Below, in pieces: positions 36,276 through 49,515 of a stretch of 64,000 nt of DNA (its first letter is position 1; every line of letters begins with the position of its first letter). The stretch comes from Lucifuga dentata. Its lineage: Eukaryota; Chordata; Actinopteri; Ophidiiformes; Bythitidae. Location of the stretch: assembly GCA_014773175.1 (NCBI GenBank), contig VXCM01000822.1:62001-126000 (forward strand), given 5' to 3'. The translations under genes and the position numbers were made by a program. A model generated the notes under the pieces. The model ran no database searches. It was given only the letters and a program-made list of their open reading frames with translations, and was not told the DNA's origin.

Positions 36276-38769
36276 AGTTATTCCCTCTCAGCAGCAGCCA
36301 GCCACAGCTAAAGCTCCCCTGTCTCTCAGACCGAAACAGAATGAAGGGGCGGCGTTGGATCAAAAGACGAGCCGTGGAAAAAGTAAATCTTAGTTAGAAG
36401 AGGTCGGATCAGATGTCCACCCACGTCTACCAAAGCCCCGTTTTTTCTCTCTTCATCTCCCTCTAAGCCTGCTGCTTTGTAGGTGAATGTGTTTGTGTGC
36501 ATGAGAATCCTTACGTCCTGCACCCTGCTGCGTATGTCAGGGCCATGTTGTCTTTAATTTAAGGCTAGGACCCATGCCTGGCATGGAAGCTGGAAACTGA
36601 AGCCCCCTGGTCCCCACACAGCTAATCTGATGCCTACAGATGCCTCTACTGCAGGGTTAGCGGGGGTGAAAATGGCATCCTCCTCTTGTGGTTTAAATTC
36701 TCTTTTATGCTCCGCCAGGGAATTGAGGTCGGTCCCAGCAAGGAGACAGAAGAAGATGTGTGTGTGTGCGTGCGTGTGTGTGTCAATATGAGGGTAACAT
36801 TGCAGCTTCCCACATGGCAGAAGAGAGAAACCCGGAGAAAGGCAGAGGGTGGACGATGACACCTGGCAAATCATTCAGTGGAGCCCAATATAATTATAAA
36901 ACTAAGATGAGATTCTGTCATTACAAATTTTAAAGAGATGATTTTTGTTATTTCTCCTCATTTTTAGAGTAATATAGGGACCGTTTGTTGAACACTATCA
37001 TAGTTGTAAAACTTGAGGTTGACGTCTATAGAAATACATCCAAGACAAACCCATAGGTCCTGACATGCCCTGAAATCTTTGTTTTTGATAAGTCCTTTAT
37101 GTTTGTAACATGTTCACATCAACATGTAACACATTTGAATTTAACCACCTACACACCTTGTTTGACTCACACATGAAGCGCCAGCCTTGCAAGCAAGTGT
37201 TGGCCAGTGTTTGTGTTACACAGTCTGTCAGTGTTTAAACAGATTAAAGTATCACAAGGATGTGAAAATTAAGATAAATGAAAGATAAGAACATGGGAAT
37301 CTGTTCTTATCTTCTTTAAGCAAAAAAAAAAAACCTTTAGAACAATATTTAGATGGGACAAGAATCATCATCAGGTCTTCAAAATAAGTCATTAACTACA
37401 GAAGGATTATAAGGAGAAGCTGGTCATAGACCAAAACTTTGACTGCTGCCGCTAAGATGTAGTTGTGAGTTTCAGCAGTGTGCAGGAAATTTTCTCAATT
37501 ATTTTTTTATTGATGCCAAAACAATTATCAAATTTGCAGGAATTCCTAATTGAGACAACAGTGAGCTGTTGTGTTGGAAGTCATAGCTGAATGAGGTAAA
37601 CACACTTGGATGCTGCACCATCTTGCTGCCATGCTTTGTTCAAGGCTATTTTGCGGTCATGGGCATTTCCTGTTTTGGTGTTATCTTTACTGGGACACAA
37701 CAAAGCAAAGGTATGCTGCTCACTACGTGACCTAATGGGTGAAGAGATGAGCCCAGCAGCCACTCTGTAGGTTATTTAATGTGCCTTTAATATTGTTTGC
37801 AAAAATCAGTGCAAATCGATCCCCATAAGAGCAGGGGATCAACTCAAATCAAATCATTCAAATTGATTTTTGCCGAATTTTATTTTGCATCCAAAATGTG
37901 TGTTTCCTGCTGCAGGAATCTGTAGAGTTTACTGTAGTTTAAGTAACAAGGTCTTGTGGCGAGGACAGGTCAGAGTATCCTTACATAAACTTCCATTCAC
38001 AAATCACACACAAATTGAAGAAAATAATGAAGAGAATTTGCAAAAGAAGCTGCTAATTATGTACCACAATCCCTCAATTGACAAGAAAAAATAAAACAAT
38101 AGACGGTACATGGTGCTGGATGTCATCAGAAGTTCTCACTAAAGCCTAATGTGAACCCAGTCAGTCCATCTATCCACGCTTCTCATTCTCTTTCCTTTGC
38201 ATTTACCCACTGAACAAGACAACCAAAGCTGAAGTCCGTGTCGTCGGAAGGCTGCACAGCAGGAGGTTCAGACAGAACGGAGGATGAATTGGGGTGGAGG
38301 GCCGAGTCCTGACCTGCTCTGCCTTGTTTGTGCAGGGAAAGAAGACAGCAGGCAGCATGCATGCTCCTCCACCATTGGCAGGATGGAGAGACAGAGGGGC
38401 AGCAACAGCAACTTTTCTTTCATGCAAGCAGGGACATGGACTCCTAAAGCCGCTTCAAGGCAGACAATTAAGAAATACTGCATGATGGGAACAGAACTGA
38501 GGAAAGAACAAGTCTAAGTGAGACGCCTCGACTCCCTCCAATGAAAACACATTATATCATAAAGAATCATCATTTAATGTTTATACAGGGGTTTTACAAA
38601 AAAGAAAGAAAGAAAGAAAGAAAATAAAGTTCACAGCAATTTATAGGAAACAAGATCTTCTTACAGTGATTATTCTGATTATTCTTCCACTAACAGAGCA
38701 TGCATATATAAAAAAAAAAACTTTGAATCTAATGCAATTCCAGCAAGAAGTGGATTTTTGTTTAAAATA

Positions 38770-39042
38770 TATTGAACCACTTAAATTAAGTAACTAAGAA
38801 AAAAAATAAGAACGACCAAAAAATTTAAAAGACGGCATGTTCATATATCTATCTCAAGCACGTTTCCAGTCTCCATATATTTATTTTAATAACATACTGG
38901 AATGAACTGAAGCAATGGCAGTCTGGAAGGTAGAAAAAACAATTCTAGTGATATCTTTTCAAAAATGGTCAGCAGTACTGTAACGTATGTGGGTTGCATT
39001 TATTGGAATCAAACTTGCAAAATCACCAGTATGCTCCTTTAA
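38770..39042 (+). mobile_element. Family A element, copy 4 (3' part)
   Basis: Blocks GGCAGTCTGGAAGGTAG and ACAATTCTAGTG and the terminus GTATGCTCCTTTAA match the right half of family A. The left boundary is unclear. Confidence 0.5.
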
Positions 39043-40194
39043 CTGGCATGCTGGCAACCTTGTCCTCTATGGCAGAAATTTCAACTGTAATAGAGGATCA
39101 TTGCTTATTCCACAATCCATCAGTCTTTCCCCAGAGCTGTTTCTAAGTAGAATTGCCATCACATTCAACCAGATAGCTCCTGTTTAGACATTAGATGGAG
39201 GGTATCTAAAACAGAGTATTCTTGTCCTCAGCCGGAAAGCTTGTTTATTTTCCTGTGAATCACAAAGGTTCAGAAACCAAAACCGGTAAAAAAACAACAT
39301 GGGAGGGCCACAGAGGAAAAGTGGAGGAAATTTAATTAGTGGTTGTCCATTCCTTCAGCCTCGGCGTTTGGTCTCAGCAGGGCAGATCAGCGGGCAGCGG
39401 GAGGAGACGAGACTAAAAGGCTGCTGATTAGTGACTGTGTGTGTGTGTTTGAAGTCACAAGACGTCGTACCATGGAGAGAGACAGAAAAAGGTGGACAAC
39501 AAGCAAGACAAATGTAAATAAAGAGAAAGATGAAAAGACGTTTTATAGATCAAAATCTGAGTTGAGTTCAGTAATCCTTTCTGTCATTAGTTAAAACATT
39601 AGGAGAAAATAAAGTTCAATTTTCATGTGCCAATGCTTAATTTAAATATTTCCACTTTGAGAGGCCTTTTACCTTTCCACCACTGCATTTCAGAGGGAAA
39701 TATTATGCTTTTATATTCTGCTGCATTTGCATTATGGTTGTAGGTACAACTTACTTTGCTTTTGTCTTACTATTGCCGTTCTTGTCTGGTTTACATCTCC
39801 ACTATTTGGAGAACACACAATGGATTTAACATATTATCAAAAGAGGGTCTGAAAATGACGTTAAATGATATACATTTTTTGCTGTTGTTGGTTACAAATT
39901 TCATTTTTAATCACCCTTCAGTCTCTCTGGAAAAGAGCCGTGCTTCATTCTGATGACACAATCACTTTTAAGTATCATTAAAAAAAAATAGTTTAACACA
40001 TTTTTTGTTTTTACTTGAGTTGATCTGAATGCAGGAAAACACCCAAAATTTGAGATATTGCCAACTTCCCAAATGAAAGGATAGAAGAAAGGAAATAAGG
40101 AAGGAACAAAAGGAAATGGGGAAGGAAGTAATTATTTCCAGAGTCTGGTGCATTTGAGTAAATTCCATAAAATTCCATTTCCTATTATATTCAT

Positions 40195-40722
40195 TTAAGG
40201 ACCATACTGTCAATACTTTTTCAAGTTTGAGCCTAATATATTCAATTTTCATACATGTTCCATTACTGACAATCATTTCCCAAAGGATAAAACCGTATTT
40301 CAGCTTTCCTGATATTTTGCAAAATCTCTTAATCTTTCAAAATCAAATATTCAAACGACACACACACCTTAAAAATCGATGTTTTGCCTGCTAATAGTTA
40401 TGCAGCCTTATGAAGTCAATTTTTGATAAAAGCAGGTCTTCTTTTGGGAGGCTGTATTCCCCAGTGGAGACATACCTTCACTCCACACTTTTTATTGTGC
40501 TTAAACTCTAAAATTATGTAACTTCGAAAAAAACCTGAATACACGTCTTGTTCACAATGATGGATTACCTATCCCAAGAACGTTTCAAGTATNTTTTTTT
40601 TTTTTTTTTTTAATTCACCGTTCCAGTAGTATGCTTTAGGAAATGATTGTCTGTAACGTTCCGTGTATGGAAATTGAATATATTAGGCTCAAACATGCAA
40701 AATGGCTGGTATGGTCCTTTAA
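40195..40722 (+). mobile_element. Family A element, copy 6 (both ends present)
   Basis: It starts TTAAGGACCATACTG and ends GGTATGGTCCTTTAA. The left ~90 bases are the inverted complement of the right ~90 with few differences. The inside is non-coding and is interrupted by an N plus T run at 40593. Confidence 0.75.
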
Positions 40723-40936
40723 GTCTTAATTTATAGACAAAATATCATTTAGCATGTTAGCATTTTTGCTCCCACATTTCAGTGTTCACACAATTTACTA
40801 TCATTGATCAATTTACTGCTGTGTGTTTGCAGTGGTTTTATATGGAAGTTTCCATTCATGGTCAGGGTCAGGATTACAGGAAGTAGAAGTGTGCATGGAG
40901 GGAGAAGGGGAGGAGAGAGGAGAGAGAGAGAGAATC

Positions 40937-41069
40937 AGTTTTATGTGAAGAAGCACCTCTGTTTGTTTCTCTCTCTCTCTCTCTCTTCCTCCATGAACTG
41001 TTNAGTTTTATGTGAAGAAGCACCTCTGTTTGTTTCTCTCTCTCTCTCTCTCTTCCTCCATGAACTGTT
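40937..41069 (+). repeat. 66-bp duplicate around N at 41003
   Basis: Bases 40937-41002 equal 41004-41069, including a CT run. The word TTCCTCCATGAACTG is then repeated further in true short tandem form up to about 41106. Confidence 0.88.
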
Positions 41070-42059
41070 CCTCCATGAACTGTTCCTCCAGTTCCTCCAT
41101 GAACTGAGCTGAGTGATGCATCAAGTCATTTTTTTCTGTTATTAAATCTGTAAACATCACATTTGCTTAAAACAAGTCAGAGAGTGTGGCAGTGCTGCAA
41201 GATTATTCTTTAAACCTGTTTTGAATACAAATTGACTTGTTTCAGAGCAAGTAAGAAATTACAGTATTACTTTCAGGACTAAATAATAGATAAAATGACT
41301 TTGGAATAGTCAAACTGTTTGGTAGAAGCGTTGCAGTGGAAAACCTCAGGCTCCTCCTCTGATGTGCTGTGCTGTTAAAATGTTTCCCACTTTTGTCCCC
41401 CAGAGACATGTTTCTGTTACCAAACTTGACATTATCACCTCAAATAAAAGCTTTTCACACCGTTCCAGTACACTGCCACTTGGTGAAACATATCTTTTCC
41501 TCAGGAAATGCTTTCAAACGGGGCCAAGCAATGCATTCCCTCATATGGAGATTTAAACCCGTGGTAAAGGCAAACTAAACACCCATGGGAACTCAATTCC
41601 TTTCAGGGAGAAGCCGTGTGGCAGATACTAGCTGCTGCAGCGCTCTGCAGGCTGGATGTTTGTGAACATGATGTACAGCACGGTGGCAGGGTTGGGGTCA
41701 GTGTACCTGGGGTGGGCCTCATCTTTGTCTCATGGTGAGGTCATTATACCTCCCCCCCGAAATCTTCCCTCTGTCTCTGTGTCTCTCTCCACATTGAGAC
41801 ACTGTCCCACAGTGTCAACCTGTGGCCCTAACTGGTAATAACACACCATTAATTCTTCCCTGTTTAACCGAGGCCATTAAGATGTGTGTATGTGGTGTGT
41901 GTAGTGGTGTGTGGTTTGTGTATAGCCACGCTAGGTACCCTATGAGGAAGTGTTGCTTATTACACACCAGAAATCAAAACTGTAGAATAGATGAAAAATG
42001 GAGACAAAACTAGCTGCGTTTATATTTTTATCACTAATGGGGCAAAAAAGAAAGATTAA

Positions 42060-42290
42060 AAGTTTGGCCTGAGGGTGGCGCTAGAGGAAGGATTCATCCT
42101 TTGGGAAGCAAATCATTCTGTATATTTCAAGATACTGTGTGTACGATGTTGACTATCTGAGCTAAGGGTCGTGCTAGAGGAAAGGCCATTAGAATCATCA
42201 TATGAGGGTTCATCCTCATAGGATCATGATTATCCCCAACAAATTTCCTGGAAATTGAACTTTCACAATATCGTGTCAAAGAAAAGAGAA
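42060..42290 (+). repeat. Dispersed fish repeat fragment
   Basis: Begins GGGTGGCGCTAGAGGAAGG and includes GGTTCATCCTCATAGGATCA and AATTTCCTGGAAAT, words of a repeat common in teleost genomes. The GCTAGAGGAA word occurs twice (about 42078 and 42172), so part of the unit may be duplicated. Class not determined. Confidence 0.45.
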
Positions 42291-43592
42291 AAGTCAGAGT
42301 TGGCTAAAAAATGATAACAGAAAATATCATCCATGAGTAGCAAAGTTCTAACACTATCTGGTAAATTTGTGATGTAAGGTGACCTTGAGTTCCTGAAAGG
42401 CGCCCATAAAAAAAAAAAAAAAAAAAANAAAAAAAAAAAAAAAAAAATGTATTATTGTATTAGAAGATGTTGCTCTGCACTTATAAGCTTATTCATACAG
42501 GCCCAAAGTGCTGCACAGCCAGAGTGATATCACCATCCTCAAGGCCTCCATATGCTTTAAAAGAAGTAGGTCTTGTCCGACCATTGTGTCCTGTTTTATC
42601 TGACCATGTTTATACCTGTTTAGAAAGTTGGGGCCAAAAGCCGACCATTGTAGGGAGGGCAGTGATTGTGAACAAGAATTCAGCACCTTTGTGATGTTGA
42701 GTGATGAATCGCATAAGTGGGAATAATGGTGCACACTTTCACTTTCACCCCTCTTCTCAAAGGCCTTGCACAGGGTTGCAGTGACAGAAGTAGTTATGTG
42801 AAAAAAGAAAAAAGAGAGCTTGAGAGACAAATTGAACTCCTACCTACTTTCATAGACTAACACATTTGGCCAGTCACTTTGTGAAGTAAACATGACTCTG
42901 CTTGTCTGTTTTGGAAGATACAAATATTATTGGACATAACTGCCAAGTTGACTGTCAGAAAAGGGGTTTCAGGCACTATCAGATGATCTGACCTGTCATA
43001 AAAAACAATAGTCTTTAAATACAGTCCTAGTCATGCAATGTAATCATATTCATGCAAAGAAATTCTGATAGGAACAGTGGAGACATTTTGCTCTGGAGTT
43101 AGTGTCTCCTGCTTTGTCATTTTACAAGCCAGAATCAGTGAGAAAATGATCCAAGTTTGTAGCTTTTTGACTTTCCCCTCAGTTCCTGCGGTCGAGGTGA
43201 TCATTCTAAGACGTAAACAGGTCTGCATTCTCTTCCTGACTCCATATCTGATATTAATGGCTGTTTCTGAGCTCACTGAGAGGTTCAAGTGATTCTTTCC
43301 CCTGTATATTTATGTTGAGTAAACTACCTCATTTATATGAAAGCAGCAGAACGAAGAGGAGCTCAAGGAGGCTTCTCAGCTCCTGTCCTCCTCCGTGTGA
43401 CACGCAAGTGGATTTTTATGTGCTTCGTAAACACTTTTTTTTACAGCTTGGGTGATGTGCAGAGACATTGTACCACTCCTTTAAAATTATCAAAAAGCAT
43501 CCAAAATAATATTAAATAGTAATATGAGAGTCCAAAGGTGTGAGGGGCAAGAGATGTTTAAAACTCTAAGGAACAAGCAGTGTGAAGAACAT

Positions 43593-44299
43593 ACACTGCA
43601 AAAATCCTGTTATAAACAAGCATAATATCATGGAATCAGGTGATATTTTCTTGAATCAAGTAAAAATCTACCACATTACAAGTGAAATTTAGTTAATAAG
43701 TTTTCTTGAAAGTCTAGCCAAAACACAGCACCATCTGACCTTAAAACACAACCTATTCAATTTGATTTGGATCTGTTTAGCTCCTTATAAACAATTAAAC
43801 TTTAGGAAACCAAATTAAACTGGCTTGAAATTAGATTATTTCTCATTTGGGATGTCATGTCATTTCTGCCAAGCCTGCCAACAACAACAACCAATACCAA
43901 CATTTATTGTTGAGTGAGAATGGGGTGTTCAATCTAAAAATATTTTTTTTGTCATTCTGGTGCATCTGTTTGCCTTATTTTGACTTGTCTCAAGACACTA
44001 ACAAAAAAGTCTTGAAACAAGTTGATTTATATCAGAAAGAAGTTGATAATCTTGCCAGATGATACTTTTTTTAAAATTTGTATTTAGAAAATAAGACTTT
44101 GAGGTTATTTTCAGGCATAGTGTTGTCTGAGTAGCATATCTCATGGTGATAAGTATTTAAATATTTGAGGCATTTGTCAATTACAGACAAAATGACTGAA
44201 TAATTGACTAATCTCATGTATGTGGTGCTCGATAAGAGTATTTTCCTTGGATAAGAAAAATTAGGTTGACTCATCTTGAGTAAGATCTTACTGCAGTAA
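43593..44299 (+). mobile_element. Family D element, copy 1
   Basis: It begins ACACTGCAAAAATCC and appears to end at TTACTGCAGT near 44299. The inside is A+T-rich with CTTGAAACAAG and TTTAGAAAATAAGAC words typical of this kind of non-autonomous element. The right boundary is tentative. Confidence 0.4.
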
Positions 44300-45440
44300 G
44301 TTCTTATTGTAACTTCCATCTGTAAAACAATTTGGTAATGGAATTTCATGGCCATGAGTCAAAACCTTTAATATAAGTGGGAGGGATTCAAGAAAAAACA
44401 AAATACTGGTAAGATTAAGCCCAACAGGGTCATCTGAGTTCATGTTATGCTCTTGTAAATGGTTTCAGGATTGTGTTTATGTGCTTGTGGCAACAGGGAA
44501 GTCCTTATTTTTTGTTTGATGTGACATTGCAGACTGCAGATCCAGCATGACGGCAGCGTCAAAGCAGTTTGATTGCATGTCATTTGACCAATCTGATTGT
44601 GAGTCAAGCATCCGTAAACAGAATAACATGCTATGACAGATTTACAGTCTGTCAATGAAGTGTCAGTAGGAGATCAAAAAGATGCTTAGTGATGTAAACT
44701 TTGGATATTTGAACAGGGTAAATGGCTAAATCCGATTAAAATAGAAAAATGTCAATAACACAGTGCAAAAACCTTCAAAATACCAAGTCATGTTGTCTGT
44801 TAATGAGTCCTAAAAGTCTTATATTCTTAAAACAAGTAAAACAATCTGTCTGTGTTTATACAAATCAACTGGCCTATTAGGATGGAGATTTTGTTGCACT
44901 TTACATTAGTGTCTATGCAATACACAAAAGTACAATATTTGCAGTCGATAATACTAAAGAAGAGGCAAACAGTTTTCATTCCTTTCACTTGACTGCTCAG
45001 GCTTTCAAATGAGATGACAAATAGCCACGTTGAAAACTTTGATTTTATTTTAGTTGAATGTAAATAATGTCTTGGCATACATGCATGCTCTGAGAAGGAG
45101 AGAGGAGGGAAAAAAGGCGACCACATATAAGAAAATCCATGGGAGAAAAGTATGCCTTTATCTTTTAATAAACCGTAAAGCCAGGAGGCAACATGAAATT
45201 ACAGCATAATAGCAGAGGAGAGTCTTCTGAAGACTTAATTGCCTTAATTATAGTAGTGCAGAGAGAGGAACAGGAAAGCGGGAAGAGAAAAAACAGCAGG
45301 GAGGGAAGCAGAGAAGAAAGTAGGAAAGAAAAAGGGAGCGATGCAGACGCGACAGAGGAACTCGCGTTTGAGCAGCATGCAGGTGTAATCCAGGTGTGTG
45401 TGTGTGTGTGTGTGTGTTTGTGTGACTCATGCATATTTAT
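44300..45440. other. Intron 2, part 4: no gene
   Basis: About 44764-44899 may be a short deleted family D copy (AGTGCAAAAA to TTGTTGCACT). (GT)n lies at 45393-45418, preceded by a purine-rich stretch at 45250-45345. No gene is recognised. Confidence 0.4.
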
Positions 45441-46173
45441 ACCCTGCAAAAAAAAAAAAATAAGTCTCTTTCTGGAATTCAATCCTGAAAATATCATTTT
45501 CCTAAAGACAAATATCTGTCAGTGTAATGGATTCATTTAAACCTGTTTCCAACTCAAATTTTAAAGAATCAAGTCCCATTTCTCTTGATATTAGAACAGT
45601 TATCTGTCTTATTCTGGCTTATTTCAAGAGGCACCCATTTCTAGAAAATTCTTAAAGGGGACGTATTTTTTTTTCCTTCTTTTTTATAGTCTGATATAGC
45701 AGGGAGTGTGTGTTCTACATTGTTAAAGGTATAAACTTCATGCCTAAAGAAATGCATCCACTAAGACAAACTCCTGAATTTTTAAAAGGATTTTGATTAG
45801 TACTTAATTCTGTAACATGTTTGCAGAAAGAAGCAACTGGTCAATCAGAACAGAGTTGGCTTTGAAGCAGAAGACCTTAAGAGACAGTACCTAAAATGTA
45901 TAATTTTAACTCAGCGTGCACAGTGGTGCTGCAGCAAAGTGTAAAGGTGGATCAGTGTTTTTTTGTTTGTTTGTTTTTTGCACATTAAAGCACAGTAGAG
46001 GTTTCAAAACTGACTTCTAAATGAAAATAAGAGCATTTAAATCTTATAATATATCCACTTTAAAATATATTAATCTCATCATACTGTTAGATGCTTATAC
46101 TTGTTTTAAGAAAGAAGGATTTTTAGGATTCAAAATTAGGATTAAATGACTTAAATGAGGTTTTCTGCAGTGC
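45441..46173 (+). mobile_element. Family D element, copy 2, hosting a nested element
   Basis: The ends ACCCTGCAAAAA and TTTTCTGCAGTG are inverted. The interior has CTTATTCTGGCTTATTTC and CCATTTCTAGAAAATTC words. It is split by a second element at about 45652-46063. Confidence 0.5.
45652..46063 (+). mobile_element. AAAGGGGAC-type element nested in family D
   Basis: It begins TTAAAGGGGACGTATTTT and ends near ATATATCCACTTTAA, a diverged inverted terminus. A cleaner relative lies at 46703-47065. Its position inside the family D element gives an order of insertion. Confidence 0.45.
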
Positions 46174-46702
46174 CCATGTGCGTGCATACAGTATTTGTAC
46201 ACATGCACCTTTTTTTTTTTTTTTTANTTTTTTTTTTTTTTTATAAATGTGTGTGTTAATTGTGTTCTTAGGCACATAAATCAAAATTGAGTCACTGGAT
46301 TGCTTTGCATACGTCCCCCCACGTGAATGATTGAGTGAGCGTTATGCTGAGAAAAGTCTCTTTCCAGACGAGTGAAAATTTCTCTCCCTCAGATCTTACA
46401 AGCTGGCAGGCTTACTTAGGGATGCTAAACATAGCTTTCATTTTCCTCTGTGTCTAGACTGGGCTCTCAGTACTTTGTGCTGTGGTTTTTGTTCACTCAG
46501 GAAGATAGTACCGTAATTCTCATGCCTCCAAGCCAGCGGGAAGTTTGTAGACCAGCAGTATTGCAGTATTATACCTGTGAATCCCACCAAGCATAATTCA
46601 ACTTCACAGGTTTTGTAGATTTTTTTGATGGATGACTGATCAAGCCCTCATGGTGGGGAGTTCAGCTTTGACAGTAAAATATGATGCATTGTTTCAGAGA
46701 TT

Positions 46703-47065
46703 TTAAAGGGGACATTATTTCCATTATATGGGTCTATTTGGAAACTTTGTATTGCTTTAATTTAAATTGATCCTGCCATGCACACTGAGTGAAAACAGCC
46801 CTTTTTAACAACCCTGTTCTGCCAGCTGCGACACTACAGCCTTGTAGTTCATGGTTCTTTTAACACAAGTGTTCCAGAAATTAAGGACTAATCAAAAAAT
46901 GAAGCTTTCAGGGTAGATCAGGATCTTTGGGTTTCTCTTATTGGATGCATTTCTACATGTGTGAACCTCATGTTTTGCAAATTTGATGATTAACACACAC
47001 ACTCCCTACTATTTCACACTGGAAAATGAGAATAAATTGCAGAAAGCATCATTTGTCCCCTTTTA
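46703..47065 (+). mobile_element. AAAGGGGAC-type inverted-repeat element
   Basis: It begins TTAAAGGGGACATTAT and ends ATCATTTGTCCCCTTTTA, imperfect inverted termini of about 17 bp. It is about 360 bp, non-coding, and of a type common in fish genomes. Confidence 0.6.
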
Positions 47066-47951
47066 TGGAATTTCCTGTTCATCTGGCATATCCCTGTAGA
47101 AAGCTCAGCAGTCCTGAATCCCAGGAGTGAGTCATCCATGGGTTCCTCCATCAAATTTCTAATTAATTGTTCTTATATACAGAAAATAAGCTCTGTGGGG
47201 AACACAAGCCTACAGCAGATTCTCCTATAACATTAATTACACCTGTTAATGCCTCAACCATGTCATTTGAACAAGTTGTAGCTCAGAACAGTCATACAGA
47301 TTTGTTGGCTACAGACCTTATTCTCTAAATAAACTGAGAAGTCTATGAGGGAAAATCATTTGGAACTCCAATGCAGATTGAACTGAAAGTTGGCCAACAA
47401 AAAGACACACCGTAATCGTTCACCTCTTCAAATCATTTCAATCTCAGTGGGAGTGAATCTGAACAAAAGCTCACATTTCCAGCACATTATTCATCTTTTT
47501 GAAAACTTTGCAGCAGAGGGCTGAATACTGTCTCAAATTTCTTGCACAATATCCACTTACACAGGAGCTCTGCCACTTGTAATTCTATAGCCAGTTAGAG
47601 TCTGAGGTAAACAATATTTCCACTCCACACCTTCTCTCTCCACTTACTGAGAGTGAGAGTTGAGTTTATTCTGAACTTTGAGTCCTGACGAGAAAAAGTG
47701 AAGATTACAACAGTATGAAATGTTTATCTTTATGTTGGTGTCCGAGGTTGTAGTATTTTTATAAGCTTGGGAAGGAGATGTCTCATGTTTTTTAAGAGTG
47801 CCAGTTTGCCTGTGGGTGCATTTTTGTTGTCGTCAGGCATGTCCCTGCACTGCAGCGCAGGCCTGCCCGCGTGGAGATTCTTTAGGAGGGAGATCTCTTT
47901 CTTCTCAAAGCATCTTACTAAGAGCTATTAATTATTAACTGGGAGAGCTAA

Positions 47952-47960
47952 CATCAAAGG
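47952..47960 (-). promoter_or_regulatory. Full-consensus TCF/LEF site in intron 2
   Basis: CATCAAAGG lies in a repeat-poor island (about 47800-48060) and shares the 12-mer AACATCAAAGGC with the intron 1 site at 9628. It is a single motif, so chance is a real possibility. Confidence 0.22.
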
Positions 47961-49117
47961 CGCAGACTTGTGCTGAATTAAATGGGAGCTAGAGCCTGAC
48001 AGAGTGGAGCGGAGAGAAAACTGGGTGAGATTTCACTCTCCTCACGTTTGAACTTCCAAGTACAAAAGTGGGAAAGAAAGAAGGGAAGACGTTAGCTTAT
48101 GTAAAGCAGGCAGGACTAAAAGAGAAAGTTTGGAGAGCTTTTATTTATAGAGCGTTTCTGCTTGAATGTTTCAGTGCTTGATAAGGCTTTTATTCACAAC
48201 TAGGAAAGATCGAATCAGTTTACAGGGTTAATTAGTCTTTAATGAGCTATGAAAGGCAGATTCATAAACATGCTGTGTCTGGATTTAACCAAAGGAAAGC
48301 ACATTTTGAAGGACTCTTTTCAGAACCAAACTGCGTAAAATTTATTCAGAGTGAATTACACTCAAAGTTGACAGAATAGGGCATAAGTGGGCAAAATGTT
48401 TATTTTAATTTTTAAAGGTATTTGGCATTGTTCCTGATTAATTATAGTGCTAAGGTCACGGTGTTTCCAGGAAGAGATGGAAATCCTCTCCAGATTGTTA
48501 TCATAACCTTAATAAGTCTTTATCAAATCCTAGTCAACTCTAATTGTACCCTAAATATAACCATCTTTAACTTTACACCTTTACCATCTCATAACATAAC
48601 CATATTTAACCTAAACCCCAGTCTTTCAGTTTGATGGGGCTGTCACAGCACCCTTGCCAATAATGCAGGTAGGATCCATAATTTCCTGGGAAGACCATAA
48701 TAAAGAGTAAATATCCTTCACATAGGATGACCATTGGTTCAGAGTAGAAACTGTGAACACCATTCAATGAGTTCACTAGATAATACTGGAGACAATACAC
48801 TCCTGACATGTTGAGGGAATTATATAATTGCCTTCCTGCTTGAACTTATATTGAGTTACCAGTTTATTTGGTACATCTGTCTGACACAACAGCCCTGAAT
48901 AAATCCAACATTTGTCAGTCTAAATGTTGAGATTTTAGTGTCAAAAAGATGTCGACTCATCTCTGTTGTCGTGTGAAGCTAGCGGTGGCGTTATATTGGG
49001 CAAGTCTAAGATATCTGCAAGGAAGTTGGATTGTTGACAATCGCATTCAAACACTGCAATTGTGGTCATCACAAAAGCACCAGAGGATTTGGTTTGGACT
49101 GATTAGATTACACTTAT

Positions 49118-49285
49118 TGGATCACAATGTCACTGTTGCATCGCAGCAAGAAGATTCTGAGTTTGAATCCTGGTGGGCCTTCCAGGGTTGAATTCTCTCC
49201 ATGTCTGCGTGGGTTTCCTCCCACAGTCCAGAGACATGTAGGTTAGGTGAATTGAAAACTCTAAATTACCTGTAGGTGTGATTGA

Positions 49286-49335
<50 letters not shown>

Positions 49336-49344
49336 TGTGTTAGN

Positions 49345-49391
<47 letters not shown>

Positions 49392-49515
49392 TGTGTTAGC
49401 CCTGACATGGACTGGTGACCTGTCCAAGGTGCACCCTGTCTCTCACACAATAAATGCTGGAAAAGGCTCCAGCCCCCTTACAACCTTGCGGGTATTAAGA
49501 CTGGGTTGATGGGAT
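49118..49515 (+). repeat. Dispersed teleost repeat with CT and GT tracts
   Basis: Contains GTTTGAATCCTGG, TCTGCGTGGGTTTCCTCCCA, CATGTAGGTTAGGTGAATTG, GACTGGTGACCTGTCC and AAAGGCTCCAGCCCC, in the order of a repeat found across fish genomes. The first word is like a tRNA B box, so the head may be tRNA-derived (inference). The CT-GT tract plus GTTAG is present twice around the N at 49344. Confidence 0.65.

Larger units (their letters stand above)
33616..40194. other. Intron 2, part 2: no gene
   Basis: A CT run with N is at 35256 and a GA run at about 35632-35660. Family C repeats lie at 35815-36275 and, more weakly, about 39665-40190. A family A 3' part ends at 39042. A TCF/LEF word GCTTTGATC is at 34640-34648. 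Bases 36300-36560 and 38180-38500 look unique. No exon-like homology on either strand. Confidence 0.5.
40723..43592. other. Intron 2, part 3: no gene
   Basis: Bases 40937-41069 are a 66 bp duplicate around the N at 41003 and include a CT run. Poly-A with N lies at 42409-42447. A diverged dispersed repeat is at about 42060-42290. Bases 41340-41880 and 42450-43560 look unique, with no gene. Confidence 0.5.
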
